Source of the DNA: Curtobacterium pusillum
Lineage (GTDB): Bacteria; Actinomycetota; Actinomycetes; Actinomycetales; Microbacteriaceae
Direction: 5' to 3'
Assembly (NCBI RefSeq): GCF_013359865.1
Contig: NZ_JABMCE010000083.1
Location: 1 to 64,000 of the forward strand
DNA: 64,000 nucleotides
Shown: piece by piece, positions 35,539 through 45,154 of the stretch
Numbering within the stretch: the stretch's first letter is position 1
How the letters are laid out: each line of letters begins with the position of its first letter
Notes under the pieces: model-generated
Seen by the model: only the letters and a program-made list of their open reading frames with translations
What the model was told of the DNA's origin: nothing
The model's database searches: none
Program-made: the position numbers and the translations under genes

Positions 35539-36620
35539 CCACCGCAACGGCCGTCGCGCACCCCAACATCGCCCTCGTGAAGTACTGGGGCAAGGCGGAC
35601 GCGCACCTCGCGCTCCCGGCCACGGGCAGCGTCTCGATGGGACTCGACGTGTTCCCCACGACGACGACCGTCACGGTGGACGGCGGTGCCGCGGACGACC
35701 AGGAGGCGCTGGGCCCACGCGGGCCGGTACCTGACCGTCGCGCAGCGGCGGGCAGGCCGAGACCGTGGGGAGATGCGTTCACGCTGAACGGTCACGTCGC
35801 CGAGGACGGTGCGCTGGTGCGGGTCACGCAGTTCCTCGACCTCGTGCGCGAGCTCGCGGGTTCGTCCGCGCGTGCGAGCGTCGTCTCGGAGAATTCGGTG
35901 CCGACCGGAGCCGGACTCGCCTCGAGCGCCTCCGGCTTCGCGGCGCTCGCCACGGCGGCAGCGGCCGCGTACGGTCTCGACCTCGCCGAGCGTGACCTGT
36001 CCCGGCTCGCCCGACGCGGTTCGGGTTCGGCCACCCGGTCGATCCCGGGCGGTGTGGCCGTCTGGCACGCCGGCGACGACCAGGGCTCGTACGCCGAACC
36101 GATCCCGGCGCCCCCGATGGCCATGGTCGTCGTGACGATCGACGCGGGGCCGAAGCCCATCGGTTCGCGCGAAGCGATGCGCCGCACGATCGCGACGTCG
36201 CCGTTCTACCCCGCCTGGGTCACCTCGACGACCGAGACCGTCGGCGAGATGCTGACCGCCTGCGCCGCCGGCGACTTCACCCGCATCGGCGAGCTGACCG
36301 AGAGCAACGCGCTGCGCATGCACGCCACGATCGAGGGCGCGTTCCCGCCCATCCGTTACCTCAACTCCCGCAGCGTCGCGGTCTTCGACGCCGTCGCCGA
36401 GCTCCGCGCCGCCGGGGTCGAGGCGTACGCCACCGCCGACGCTGGCCCGAACGTCGTCGTCCTCACGAAGCCGGAGGACCGCGGCACCGTGGCGGCCGCG
36501 CTGGCCGGCTTCGGCGACGTCATCGAGTCGGGCACCGGACCAGGCGCGCACCTCGTCCGCTCCGAAGACACCGGAGCACCGGTACCGGGTGCCGTCCGAC
36601 CGGAGGAGTCCGCCGAGTGA
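35535..36620 (+). CDS. mvaD: Diphosphomevalonate decarboxylase
   Basis: 361 residues from a rare TTG inside a TTGA overlap with the mvk stop; the product begins TTATAVAHPNIALVKYWGK, the family N-terminal motif. GLASSASGFAALA is the GHMP ATP loop and RRGSGSATRSIPGG contains the Arg/Ser/Asp region typical of the decarboxylase. It converts mevalonate diphosphate to isopentenyl diphosphate with ATP. A TTG start inside an operon suggests damped, coupled translation. Confidence 0.94.
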   Translation: MTTATAVAHPNIALVKYWGKADAHLALPATGSVSMGLDVFPTTTTVTVDGGAADDQEALGPRGPVPDRRAAAGRPRPWGDAFTLNGHVAEDGALVRVTQFLDLVRELAGSSARASVVSENSVPTGAGLASSASGFAALATAAAAAYGLDLAERDLSRLARRGSGSATRSIPGGVAVWHAGDDQGSYAEPIPAPPMAMVVVTIDAGPKPIGSREAMRRTIATSPFYPAWVTSTTETVGEMLTACAAGDFTRIGELTESNALRMHATIEGAFPPIRYLNSRSVAVFDAVAELRAAGVEAYATADAGPNVVVLTKPEDRGTVAAALAGFGDVIESGTGPGAHLVRSEDTGAPVPGAVRPEESAE

Positions 36621-37699
36621 TCGAGTTCCGTGCCCACGGCAAGCTGTTCGTCGCGGGGGAGTACGCCGTGGTCGAGCCCGGCCAGCCGTCCGTGCTCATC
36701 GCCCTCGACCGTGCGATCACCGCTCGGGTCAGCGAGGGCCACGGCGCCGGCAGCGTGCACTCCGAGGAGTACGGACACCTGCCGCTGACCTGGACCCGTG
36801 CCGAGGACGGCCTCGCGCTCGACCGTGAGCACCACCCCTACGACTACGTGATGGCGACGATCGACCTCGTCGAGAAGCTCCGTGCCGAGCAGGGCATCGC
36901 CCCGCGCTTCCACGACCTGCGGATCCAGAGCCAGCTCGACGACGCCAGCGGCCGGAAGTTCGGGCTCGGCTCGTCCGCGGCGGTCACGGTCGCCACGGTG
37001 GGCGCGCTCGATCGGTTCTACGGGCTCGGCCTGACGCAGCGGGACCGGTTCCGGGTGGCGCTCCTCGCCACGATCCGGGTGAACCCTCGCGCATCCGGTG
37101 GCGACCTCGCGGCGAGCACCTTCGGGGGGTGGCTCCGCTACAGCGCCCCCGACCGCGAGCGTCTCGCCGCGCAGCTGGACAGCCGCACGGTGACGGATAT
37201 CCTCGCCGACGGCGACGCGTGGGACGGCTTCGACGTCCAGCGTCTGCCCGCGCCCGAGAACCTCGAGCTGCTCGTCGGGTGGACCGGTTCGCCGGCGTCC
37301 ACCACGAAGCTCGTCGGGGTTGTGCGCCGCCACCGCAACGGCGGGTACCAGGCGTTCCTCGACGAGAGCCGCGCCTGCGTCGACGACCTCACCACGGGCC
37401 TCCAGACCGGCGACGCCGAGCGCACGCTCGGGGCGCTCCGTCGCGCCCGGGGCCTCCTGCAGCGCCTCGGCACGTCCGTCGGGTCCCAGATCGAGACCGA
37501 GCGTCTCGCCACACTGTGCGACGTCGTCGAAGCGGCCGGCGGGGCGGCGAAGCCGTCGGGTGCCGGCGGCGGCGACTGCGGCATCGCGCTCGTCCCGGCG
37601 GACACCGACCTCGCCGGCATCCACCGCGCCTGGGAGGCGCACGACATCAGACACCTCAGCGTCGCGGTGCAGGCGCCAGAAGGAGACCTCGATGACTGA
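36617..37699 (+). CDS. mvaK2: Phosphomevalonate kinase
   Basis: 360 residues from the GTG in a GTGA overlap. GHMP fold: GKLFVAGEYAVVEPGQPSVL, ATP loop GRKFGLGSSAAVTVATVG and C-terminal KPSGAGGGDCGIAL. The product phosphorylates 5-phosphomevalonate to the diphosphate. It overlaps the mvaA start by 8 bp, where AAGGAG within the end of this gene serves as the mvaA ribosome site. Confidence 0.94.
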   Translation: MIEFRAHGKLFVAGEYAVVEPGQPSVLIALDRAITARVSEGHGAGSVHSEEYGHLPLTWTRAEDGLALDREHHPYDYVMATIDLVEKLRAEQGIAPRFHDLRIQSQLDDASGRKFGLGSSAAVTVATVGALDRFYGLGLTQRDRFRVALLATIRVNPRASGGDLAASTFGGWLRYSAPDRERLAAQLDSRTVTDILADGDAWDGFDVQRLPAPENLELLVGWTGSPASTTKLVGVVRRHRNGGYQAFLDESRACVDDLTTGLQTGDAERTLGALRRARGLLQRLGTSVGSQIETERLATLCDVVEAAGGAAKPSGAGGGDCGIALVPADTDLAGIHRAWEAHDIRHLSVAVQAPEGDLDD

Positions 37700-38756
37700 C
37701 CTGCTGACCCCGATCCCCACGAAGTGGGTGGGGCCGATCCGCATCAGCGGCAACGCGGCGGAGGGCGAGCACGAGGTGCCGCTCGCGACGTACGAGTCGC
37801 CGCTGTGGCCGTCCGTCGGCCGCGGTGCCCGTGTCTCGCGTCTGGTCGAGGGCGGCATCGTCGCGACCGTCGTCGACGAGCGCATGACCCGATCGGTCGT
37901 GGTCAAGGCGGACAGCGCCGCCGCGGCGCACATCGCAGCGGGCCGGATCCTCGGTCGCCAGGCGGAGCTCGAGGCGATCGTCGCCGGGCAGAGCCGCTTC
38001 GCGAAGCTCATCGAGGTGCACCCGGAGATCGTCGGGGACCTGCTGTTCCTGCGCTTCGCGTTCACCACCGGGGACGCGTCGGGACACAACATGGTCACGC
38101 AGGCGGCGGACAAGCTCCTGCCGGCGATCCTCGACTGGGAGCCCGGGCTGCGCTACGTCAGCGTCTCGGGGAACTTCTGCACCGACAAGAAGGCCACCGC
38201 GGTGAACGGCATCCGTGGCCGCGGCCGGAACACCATCGCCGAGATCGTCATCCCGGGCGAGATCGTCTCGAAGCGGCTGCGCAGCAGTGCGGCGCGCATC
38301 GCCGAGCTGAACGTCGCGAAGAACCTCGTCGGCTCGACCATCGCCGGGGCCCTGCGCTCCGCCAACGCCCACTACGCGAACATGCTCCTCGGCTTCTACC
38401 TCGCCACCGGGCAGGACGCCGCGAACATCGTCGAGGGTTCCCAGGGCATCACCTACGCCGAGGCCCGCGGCGACGACCTGTACTTCTCGACCGCGCTGCC
38501 GCACCTCATCGTCGGCACCGTCGGCAACGGCAAGGGCGGCGACCTGCCCGTCGTGGAGGACGCCCTCGTGCGCCTCGGCTGCCGTGAGGACCGCGAACCC
38601 GGGGCGAACGCGCGACGCCTCGCCGCACTCTGCGCCGCCACGGTCCTCTGCGGGGAGCTCTCGCTGCTCGCCGCCCAGACCAACCCCGGCGAACTCATGG
38701 CCGCGCACGTCGCCATGGAACGCCGTGGTTCCCGACCGGCCGGAGGTGCGGCATGA
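37692..38756 (+). CDS. mvaA: Hydroxymethylglutaryl-CoA reductase
   Basis: 354 residues. Typical segments: YESPLWPSVGRGARV near the N-terminus, FTTGDASGHNMVTQAADK (the catalytic Asp and cofactor-binding DAxGxNM region), TDKKATAVNGIRGRG with catalytic Lys, and HLIVGTVGNGKGGDLP. It reduces HMG-CoA to mevalonate with two NAD(P)H. It is the rate-controlling step in many organisms. The gene overlaps mvaK2 by 8 bp and mvaS by 4 bp. Confidence 0.94.
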   Translation: MTDLLTPIPTKWVGPIRISGNAAEGEHEVPLATYESPLWPSVGRGARVSRLVEGGIVATVVDERMTRSVVVKADSAAAAHIAAGRILGRQAELEAIVAGQSRFAKLIEVHPEIVGDLLFLRFAFTTGDASGHNMVTQAADKLLPAILDWEPGLRYVSVSGNFCTDKKATAVNGIRGRGRNTIAEIVIPGEIVSKRLRSSAARIAELNVAKNLVGSTIAGALRSANAHYANMLLGFYLATGQDAANIVEGSQGITYAEARGDDLYFSTALPHLIVGTVGNGKGGDLPVVEDALVRLGCREDREPGANARRLAALCAATVLCGELSLLAAQTNPGELMAAHVAMERRGSRPAGGAA

Positions 38757-39904
38757 CCGGCATCGGCATCCACGACCTCGCCGTCGCGACCGGGCACCAC
38801 GTGCTCGAGCTCGACGACCTGGCCGAGCGGCTCGGGGTGGACCCGGCGAAGTACCACGTCGGCATCGGGCAGGACGCGTTCAGCGTGCCCGCCCCCGACG
38901 AGGACATCGTCACCATGGGCGCCGCCGCCGCGAAGGAGATCATCGACCGGCACGGTGTCGACGGCATCCGCACGGTGTTGTTCGCGACCGAGTCCGGCGT
39001 CGACCAGTCGAAGGCAGCCGGGGTGTTCGTGCACGGTCTGCTCGGCCTGCCGCAGAACGTCCGCGTCGTCGAGCTGAAGCAGGCCTGCTACGGGGGAACC
39101 GCGGCCGTGCAGCTCGCCCTCGGCATCGTCGCCCGTGCGCCGCACGAGCGCGTGTTGGTCATCGCCGCCGACGTCGCCCGCTACGACGTCGACACCGCTG
39201 CCGAGCCCACGCAGGGCGCCGGCGCGGCCGCGATCCTGGTGTCGGCGGACCCCGACCTCATCGAGATCGAGCCCGCCGCGGGGGTCTTCACCGCCGACGT
39301 CGACGACTTCTGGCGACCGAACGACCGGTCGACCGCGCTCGTCGACGGCCGCCTCTCCGTCAGCGCCTACGTCGACGCCTTCGTCGGCGCCTGGGACGAC
39401 CTCGCCGCGCAGGGCGGTCCGGCGTACGGGGACATCGTGCGGTTCGTGCACCACCAGCCCTTCACGAAGATGGCGCTCAAGGCGCACCGGAAGCTCACCC
39501 AGCACGTGGGTGTCCCGTTCGACGAGTCCGAGCTCGCGATCGGGTTCACGTACAACCGGCAGACCGGGAACACGTACACGGCGTCGCTCTGGATCGGGCT
39601 CGCGGCGCTGCTCGACCTCGACGACGACCTCGCGGGGGAGCGCATCGCCCTGTTCAGCTACGGGTCAGGCAGTGTCGGCGAGCTGATCACGGGCATCGTC
39701 CAGCCCTCGTACCGTGAGCACCGTCGAACCGGCCGCGTGCGCAACCTCCTCGATGCGCGCGTCCCGCTGACCGTCGACGCGTACCGGGAGCTGCACGCCG
39801 CCGGGGCGGCGACGAGCGAGGACGTCGAGCGTCCGCACGTCACGACGGCGCCGTTCCGGTTCGCCGGCGTGCGCGGCGGGGCGCGTCAGTACGAAGCGTC
39901 CTGA
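38753..39904 (+). CDS. mvaS: Hydroxymethylglutaryl-CoA synthase
   Basis: 383 residues, thiolase fold. The catalytic Glu lies in FATESGVDQSKA, Cys in ELKQACYGGTAAVQLA and His in VHHQPFTKMALKAH; the C-terminal SYGSGSVGE closes the active site. It condenses acetoacetyl-CoA with acetyl-CoA. It is the last gene of mvk-mvaD-mvaK2-mvaA-mvaS, which ends in palindrome copy 6. No isopentenyl diphosphate isomerase is present beside it. Confidence 0.94.
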   Translation: MTGIGIHDLAVATGHHVLELDDLAERLGVDPAKYHVGIGQDAFSVPAPDEDIVTMGAAAAKEIIDRHGVDGIRTVLFATESGVDQSKAAGVFVHGLLGLPQNVRVVELKQACYGGTAAVQLALGIVARAPHERVLVIAADVARYDVDTAAEPTQGAGAAAILVSADPDLIEIEPAAGVFTADVDDFWRPNDRSTALVDGRLSVSAYVDAFVGAWDDLAAQGGPAYGDIVRFVHHQPFTKMALKAHRKLTQHVGVPFDESELAIGFTYNRQTGNTYTASLWIGLAALLDLDDDLAGERIALFSYGSGSVGELITGIVQPSYREHRRTGRVRNLLDARVPLTVDAYRELHAAGAATSEDVERPHVTTAPFRFAGVRGGARQYEAS

Positions 39905-39908
39905 GCGA

Positions 39909-39952
39909 CGGACGGGAGGCACGGGGCGGGCCCGCACCGTGCCTCCCGTCCG
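39909..39952. terminator. Palindromic hairpin, copy 6
   Basis: 22-base arms with one mismatch, four bases after the mvaS stop and 22 bp before the stop of the convergent GreA-like gene. The core is a GGAGGCACGG variant. Confidence 0.78.
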
Positions 39953-39974
39953 GTCAGCGGCCGGTGCCGCCGTC

Positions 39975-40391
39975 TCATCCCCTGAACGGCTCGGCGGCGA
40001 GGATCCGCAGCGTGATCGACCGGCCTGAGGGCAACGCGTACCGGACCGTGTCGCCCACGTGCGCGCCGTCGATGGCGCGTCCGAGCGGGGACGTGGGGGA
40101 GTACACGTCGACGGCGATCGAGGGGTCGGCCTCCACCAGGCTGCGCGGGCCGACGAGGAAGGAAGTGGGATGTTCGTCCCCGGCGAACAGGGCCGTGACG
40201 AGCATGCCGGCCTCGACGAGTCCGTCGTCGGGCTTCTCGGACGTCTCGGCGTTCCGGATCGCGTCGCGGAGGGTACGGATGCGTTCCTCGACGGTCGGCG
40301 ACGGGGAGGGGTCGGCGGACAGGGTCTCGAGTTCTTCGGACATGCGCTCGAGGACGCTCGGAGGGACCCAGGTCGTCTCGGTCGTGCTCAT
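39975..40391 (-). CDS. GreA/GreB-like C-terminal domain protein (Rnk type)
   Basis: 138 residues with AAGGAG before the ATG. A helical N-terminus (SVLERMSEELETLS) leads to an FKBP-like GreA C-terminal domain: YSPTSPLGRAIDGAHVGDTV, then YALPSGRSITLRILA. Without the long Gre coiled coil it resembles Rnk and other short RNA-polymerase secondary-channel binders, so it probably modulates transcription. The 40392-40568 gap upstream contains a tandem repeat and the gdhA promoter region. Confidence 0.8.
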   Translation of the reverse strand: MSTTETTWVPPSVLERMSEELETLSADPSPSPTVEERIRTLRDAIRNAETSEKPDDGLVEAGMLVTALFAGDEHPTSFLVGPRSLVEADPSIAVDVYSPTSPLGRAIDGAHVGDTVRYALPSGRSITLRILAAEPFRG

Positions 40392-40404
40392 GGTCGGCTC
40401 CTTC

Positions 40405-40445
40405 GTGGTCAGGGGTTTCGCGCCCGTGGTCAGGGCTTCGCGCCC
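40405..40445. repeat. Tandem 20/21-bp repeat in the leader of the GreA-like gene
   Basis: GTGGTCAGGGGTTTCGCGCC plus C at 40405-40425, then GTGGTCAGGGCTTCGCGCCC at 40426-40445: one indel and otherwise nearly identical. It lies 14 bp before the start codon of the minus-strand gene, in its 5' leader or promoter. Confidence 0.8.
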
Positions 40446-40556
40446 GAGGGTGAACTTGCGATCCTACCGCAGACTGTGTGGTCTGACAGGAAGTCGGGCT
40501 GCTCCGTAACGCGCCCGGCCCACCCCGTACGCTCGTCGTGCAACGTGAGGAAATGA

Positions 40557-41918
<1,362 letters not shown>

Positions 41919-41924
41919 CGGGAC

Positions 41925-41972
41925 GACGGCCTGGAGGCGCGTGGCGGCGCCGCCCCGCTCCTCCGGGCCGTC
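41925..41972. terminator. Palindromic hairpin, copy 7 (diverged)
   Basis: 24-base arms with three mismatches, immediately after the gdhA stop and just before the stop of the convergent SRPBCC gene. Confidence 0.7.
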
Positions 41973-41978
41973 TCCTGC

Positions 41979-42968
41979 TCACGCGGTGGCGGGCAGCACC
42001 TCGCGCTCCAGACGCTGGTAGCTCGTCTCCATGCCGTCGGTCATGCCAGTGGCGAGGATCATGTCGCGCTGCGTCTGGTCCGGGTAGGTGACGAGCAGCG
42101 TCAGGAGCGTGACGCCGTCGGCCTCGTCGAACTGCAGGTCGTTGGTGTTGGCCGGGAAGGGCGCTCCGGTCATCCGCTCCGTCGTGACGATGCGGCGCTC
42201 GGGGTCCACGACGAGGTTCTCGCCCTCGAACCCGAAGGGCTCGCCCTCGGTGTCCCCGACCGGGGCCCACGCGTTCCGGTAGGAGCCGCCCGGGACGAGG
42301 TCGTTCTCGCACACCGTCATCTCCCAGCCGTCCGGGCCGAGCAGCCAGCGCCGCATCAGTTCGGGCTCGGTGTGCGCGCGCCACAGCAGGTGTCGGGGCG
42401 CGTCGAACGCCCGGGTGATGCGCACGTGGGTCTCGTCGACGAGGTCGGTGACGGTGCCCTTGCCGAGCGCGTACTCGCGGAGGTCGGCGAGGACCGTGTC
42501 GAGCTGCCCGAACGCCTGCTCGTACCCCTCGAGCATGCCCATCTCGAGCATCCGGGCGAGGTCGGCGGAGGACGCGAACGACGTGAGCACGGTCACGCGG
42601 GAGCCGCTGCCGACGCTCTCGAAGGACAGGACGGTCTCGCTCGCGGGCAAGGACTCGTCCACTGCGCCGTCCTCGGTGGAGAACAGGTCCTCGAAGACGA
42701 TCCGCCGGGGCTCGTCCACCTCGCTGATCCGCCACAGGGACAGGAAGCGCTCGCCCTGCGGCGAGGTCATCCGGTAGTCGGCTCGACCCCCGGGTCGAAG
42801 CTCGAACGTCGTGAACGTCGCGGGGAACCCGGGCGGGCCCCAGAAGCGCTCGAGCTGCCGGGCGTCGGCGAACGCGCCCCAGAGGCGTTCGACGGGGACG
42901 GGGAACTCGGCCACGAGGGTCATGGTGAGTTCCTCGGGGTCGGTGTGGACGGACGTGGTCGGCATCAT
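41979..42968 (-). CDS. Tandem SRPBCC (AHSA1-type) protein
   Basis: 329 residues with two copies of the Activator-of-Hsp90 / SRPBCC fold. The first copy runs from VAEFPVPVERLWGAFADARQ to GYEQAFGQLDTVLADL. The second runs from HVRITRAFDAPRHLLWRAHT to GMETSYQRLEREV. The fold is a helix-grip pocket for hydrophobic ligands. It overlaps an ArsR-type regulator by 4 bp; that regulator-plus-SRPBCC pair is very common in actinobacteria, though its role is unclear. Confidence 0.85.
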   Translation of the reverse strand: MMPTTSVHTDPEELTMTLVAEFPVPVERLWGAFADARQLERFWGPPGFPATFTTFELRPGGRADYRMTSPQGERFLSLWRISEVDEPRRIVFEDLFSTEDGAVDESLPASETVLSFESVGSGSRVTVLTSFASSADLARMLEMGMLEGYEQAFGQLDTVLADLREYALGKGTVTDLVDETHVRITRAFDAPRHLLWRAHTEPELMRRWLLGPDGWEMTVCENDLVPGGSYRNAWAPVGDTEGEPFGFEGENLVVDPERRIVTTERMTGAPFPANTNDLQFDEADGVTLLTLLVTYPDQTQRDMILATGMTDGMETSYQRLEREVLPATA

Positions 42969-43318
42969 GAGCTCCCTTGCTCTCGGTCTTCTTCCAGCAG
43001 TGCGTCGAGGCGGTCGATCCGGCCGCGCCAGAGGTCCGCGTAGGCGTCGAGCAGTCCGCGGACCCGGTCGATCTGTCCCGGTTCGGCGCGCACGATGCGG
43101 GTGCGGCCTCGGGGCTGCTTGGTCACGAGCCCTGCTCCTTCGAGGACGGCGACGTGCTTCTGGACGGCCGCGAACGACATCGTGTACGCGTCCGCGAGCT
43201 CGCTCACGGACGCTTCGCCGACGAGGGTGCGACGGACGATGTCGCGCCTGGTCGCGTCGGCCAGGGCGTGGAAGACCCGGTCGACCTCGGCGTCACTCAG
43301 TTCGATTCGTGCAACCAT
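42965..43318 (-). CDS. ArsR-family winged-helix regulator
   Basis: 117 residues. Winged helix of the ArsR type: VFHALADATRRDIVRR, SVSELADAYTMSFAAVQKHV and VLEGAGLVTKQPRGRTRIV. No cluster of metal-binding Cys is visible, so it belongs to the metal-independent branch paired with SRPBCC genes. It probably autoregulates the two-gene operon. Confidence 0.88.
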   Translation of the reverse strand: MVARIELSDAEVDRVFHALADATRRDIVRRTLVGEASVSELADAYTMSFAAVQKHVAVLEGAGLVTKQPRGRTRIVRAEPGQIDRVRGLLDAYADLWRGRIDRLDALLEEDREQGSS

Positions 43319-43366
43319 TTGGTTGTAGGTTACGACTGAGTGGACCGGTGCACAACCCCGGCGGCG

Positions 43367-45154
43367 TCAGTAGACGTCGCGGACGTACCGCTTGCCGCGG
43401 CGCATGTCGGCGAGGTAGGACTGCGCGTCGTCGTCACCGCGCCCGCGCCGGGACGCGATCACCGACAGGAGCGCGGACTCGACGTCCTTCGCCATCCGCG
43501 AGGCGTCGCCGCAGACGTACACGTGGCCGCCGTCCTCCAACCAGGCGTACAGCTCCGACGCCTGCTCGAGCATCCGGGTCTGCACGTAGACCTTCTCGGC
43601 CTGGTCGCGGGAGAACGCCAGGTCGAGGCGGTCCAGCACGCCCTGCTCCTGCAACTCGGTCAGCTCGTCCTCGTACACGAAGTCGGTCTCGCGGTGCTGG
43701 TCACCGAAGAACAGCCAGTTCCGGCCGGTCGCTCCGGACGCCGCACGCTCGTGCAGGAACCCGCGGAAGGGGGCGATGCCGGTGCCCGGGCCGATCATGA
43801 TCATCGGTGCGCTGTCGTCCGCCGGCACCCCGAACGAGGCGTTCGGCTGGAGGTACACGTCGACGGTGCCGTCGGGGGAGACTCGGTCGGCGAGGAACGT
43901 GGACGCGACGCCGGCGTACATGCGGTGCGGATCGCCGTACCGCACGGACGCGATGGTGAGGTGGATGCGGTCCGGGTGCGCCAGCGGGCTCGACGAGATC
44001 GAGTACTGCCGTGCCTGCAGCGGCCGGAGGTTCGGCAGCAGCTCGTCGAGTCCGGGCGCCGCGGATCCGGCGTCACGGAGCAGGTCGAGGACGTCCCGGC
44101 CCCACAGCCAGCGGTCGAGCTCGTGCTTGTCGCCGTGCGCGACCACGGCGGCGAGCTCGCTCGCCGGCGCGCGCTGCACGAGGTCCGCGACGAGGTCCTT
44201 CGAGGGGGTCCGGATCTCGCGGTCGGTCCGCAGCAGATCGACGATCGGCTGCCCGTCGAGCTCCTCGCCGCCGTTCGCACCGACCTGCTCGAGCAGCTCC
44301 CCGACGAACACCTCGTCGTTGACGGGCACGACCGCGAGGGCGTCGCCCGCCGAGTACTCGATGCCGGAGTCGGCGAGGTCGAACTCGTAGTGGCGGATCT
44401 CCTTCGCGCTGCGCGGCGAGGAGAGCAGCCGGTTGACGGCCAGGCGCGACGGGAACGGGTTGCGCTTGTTCCACTGGGAACCGGGTCGGGAGGCGCGGCT
44501 CGCGCCCGCCCCGCCGGCTGCGGTCGCGGGGGCACCCGCCCCCGCGTCGGCGACGGACGCACCGGGCTGTGCGCCGGCTTCCGCCGCGAGGCGGTCCAGC
44601 ACCGCCGCGCTCCACAGCGCGGCCGGGTCCTCGAAGTCGACGTCGCAGTCGACACGGTCGTGGATCCGCGTGGCACCGAGCTGCTCGAAGCGGGTGTCGA
44701 GGAGCTTGCCGGCCTGGCAGAACTCGTCGTAGCTGGTGTCGCCGAGGCCGAGCACCGCGTACTGCAGTCCTTCGAGACGCGGCACCGTGGTCGCCTGGAC
44801 CGCCTCCCAGAACAGTCCGGCGTTGTCGGGCATCTCGCCCTCGCCGTACGTCGAGGTGACGACGAGCACGTGCGACATCCCGGCGAGCTGCTCCGGCGTC
44901 ACGGCGTCGAGCGCGGTGGCCCGCCCGCCGAGCCCACGGGCCTTCGCACCGGCGACGAGCTCGTCGGCCAGGAACTCGGCGTTGCCGGTCTGCGTGCCGA
45001 ACAGCACGTCGATCGTCGTCGTCGGGGCGGAGCCGGATGCACGCCTGCCGGCGGCGGCGATCCCGGCGATGAACCCGGCGAGCCAGGACTCCTGGGCGGC
45101 GGAGAACGGGGCGTCGACCGGGATCAGCGAGCCGGTCGGGGGGAGCAGGCTCAT
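43367..45154 (-). CDS. NADPH diflavin reductase next to glutamate synthase
   Basis: 595 residues from the ATG at 45154, overlapping the gltB stop as ATGA. An N-terminal flavodoxin domain (FGTQTGNAEFLADEL at residues 53-67, TSTYGEGEMPDN, LGLGDTSYDEFC) is followed by a CysJ/P450-reductase-type FAD domain (RQYSISSSP) and an NADPH domain (MIGPGTGIAPFRGF, VYVCGDASRMAKDVE). Such proteins pass electrons from NADPH through FAD and FMN to a partner. Sequence alone would be called sulfite reductase flavoprotein, but no CysI is nearby. The tight coupling to gltB makes the glutamate synthase the likely electron acceptor. Confidence 0.88.
   Translation of the reverse strand: MSLLPPTGSLIPVDAPFSAAQESWLAGFIAGIAAAGRRASGSAPTTTIDVLFGTQTGNAEFLADELVAGAKARGLGGRATALDAVTPEQLAGMSHVLVVTSTYGEGEMPDNAGLFWEAVQATTVPRLEGLQYAVLGLGDTSYDEFCQAGKLLDTRFEQLGATRIHDRVDCDVDFEDPAALWSAAVLDRLAAEAGAQPGASVADAGAGAPATAAGGAGASRASRPGSQWNKRNPFPSRLAVNRLLSSPRSAKEIRHYEFDLADSGIEYSAGDALAVVPVNDEVFVGELLEQVGANGGEELDGQPIVDLLRTDREIRTPSKDLVADLVQRAPASELAAVVAHGDKHELDRWLWGRDVLDLLRDAGSAAPGLDELLPNLRPLQARQYSISSSPLAHPDRIHLTIASVRYGDPHRMYAGVASTFLADRVSPDGTVDVYLQPNASFGVPADDSAPMIMIGPGTGIAPFRGFLHERAASGATGRNWLFFGDQHRETDFVYEDELTELQEQGVLDRLDLAFSRDQAEKVYVQTRMLEQASELYAWLEDGGHVYVCGDASRMAKDVESALLSVIASRRGRGDDDAQSYLADMRRGKRYVRDVY

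Noticed and set aside
43367..45154. Calling this gene the sulfite reductase flavoprotein CysJ
   Set aside because: Domain order fits, but no CysI or other sulfur-assimilation gene is nearby and the gene overlaps gltB, so the CysJ role is not supported by context.
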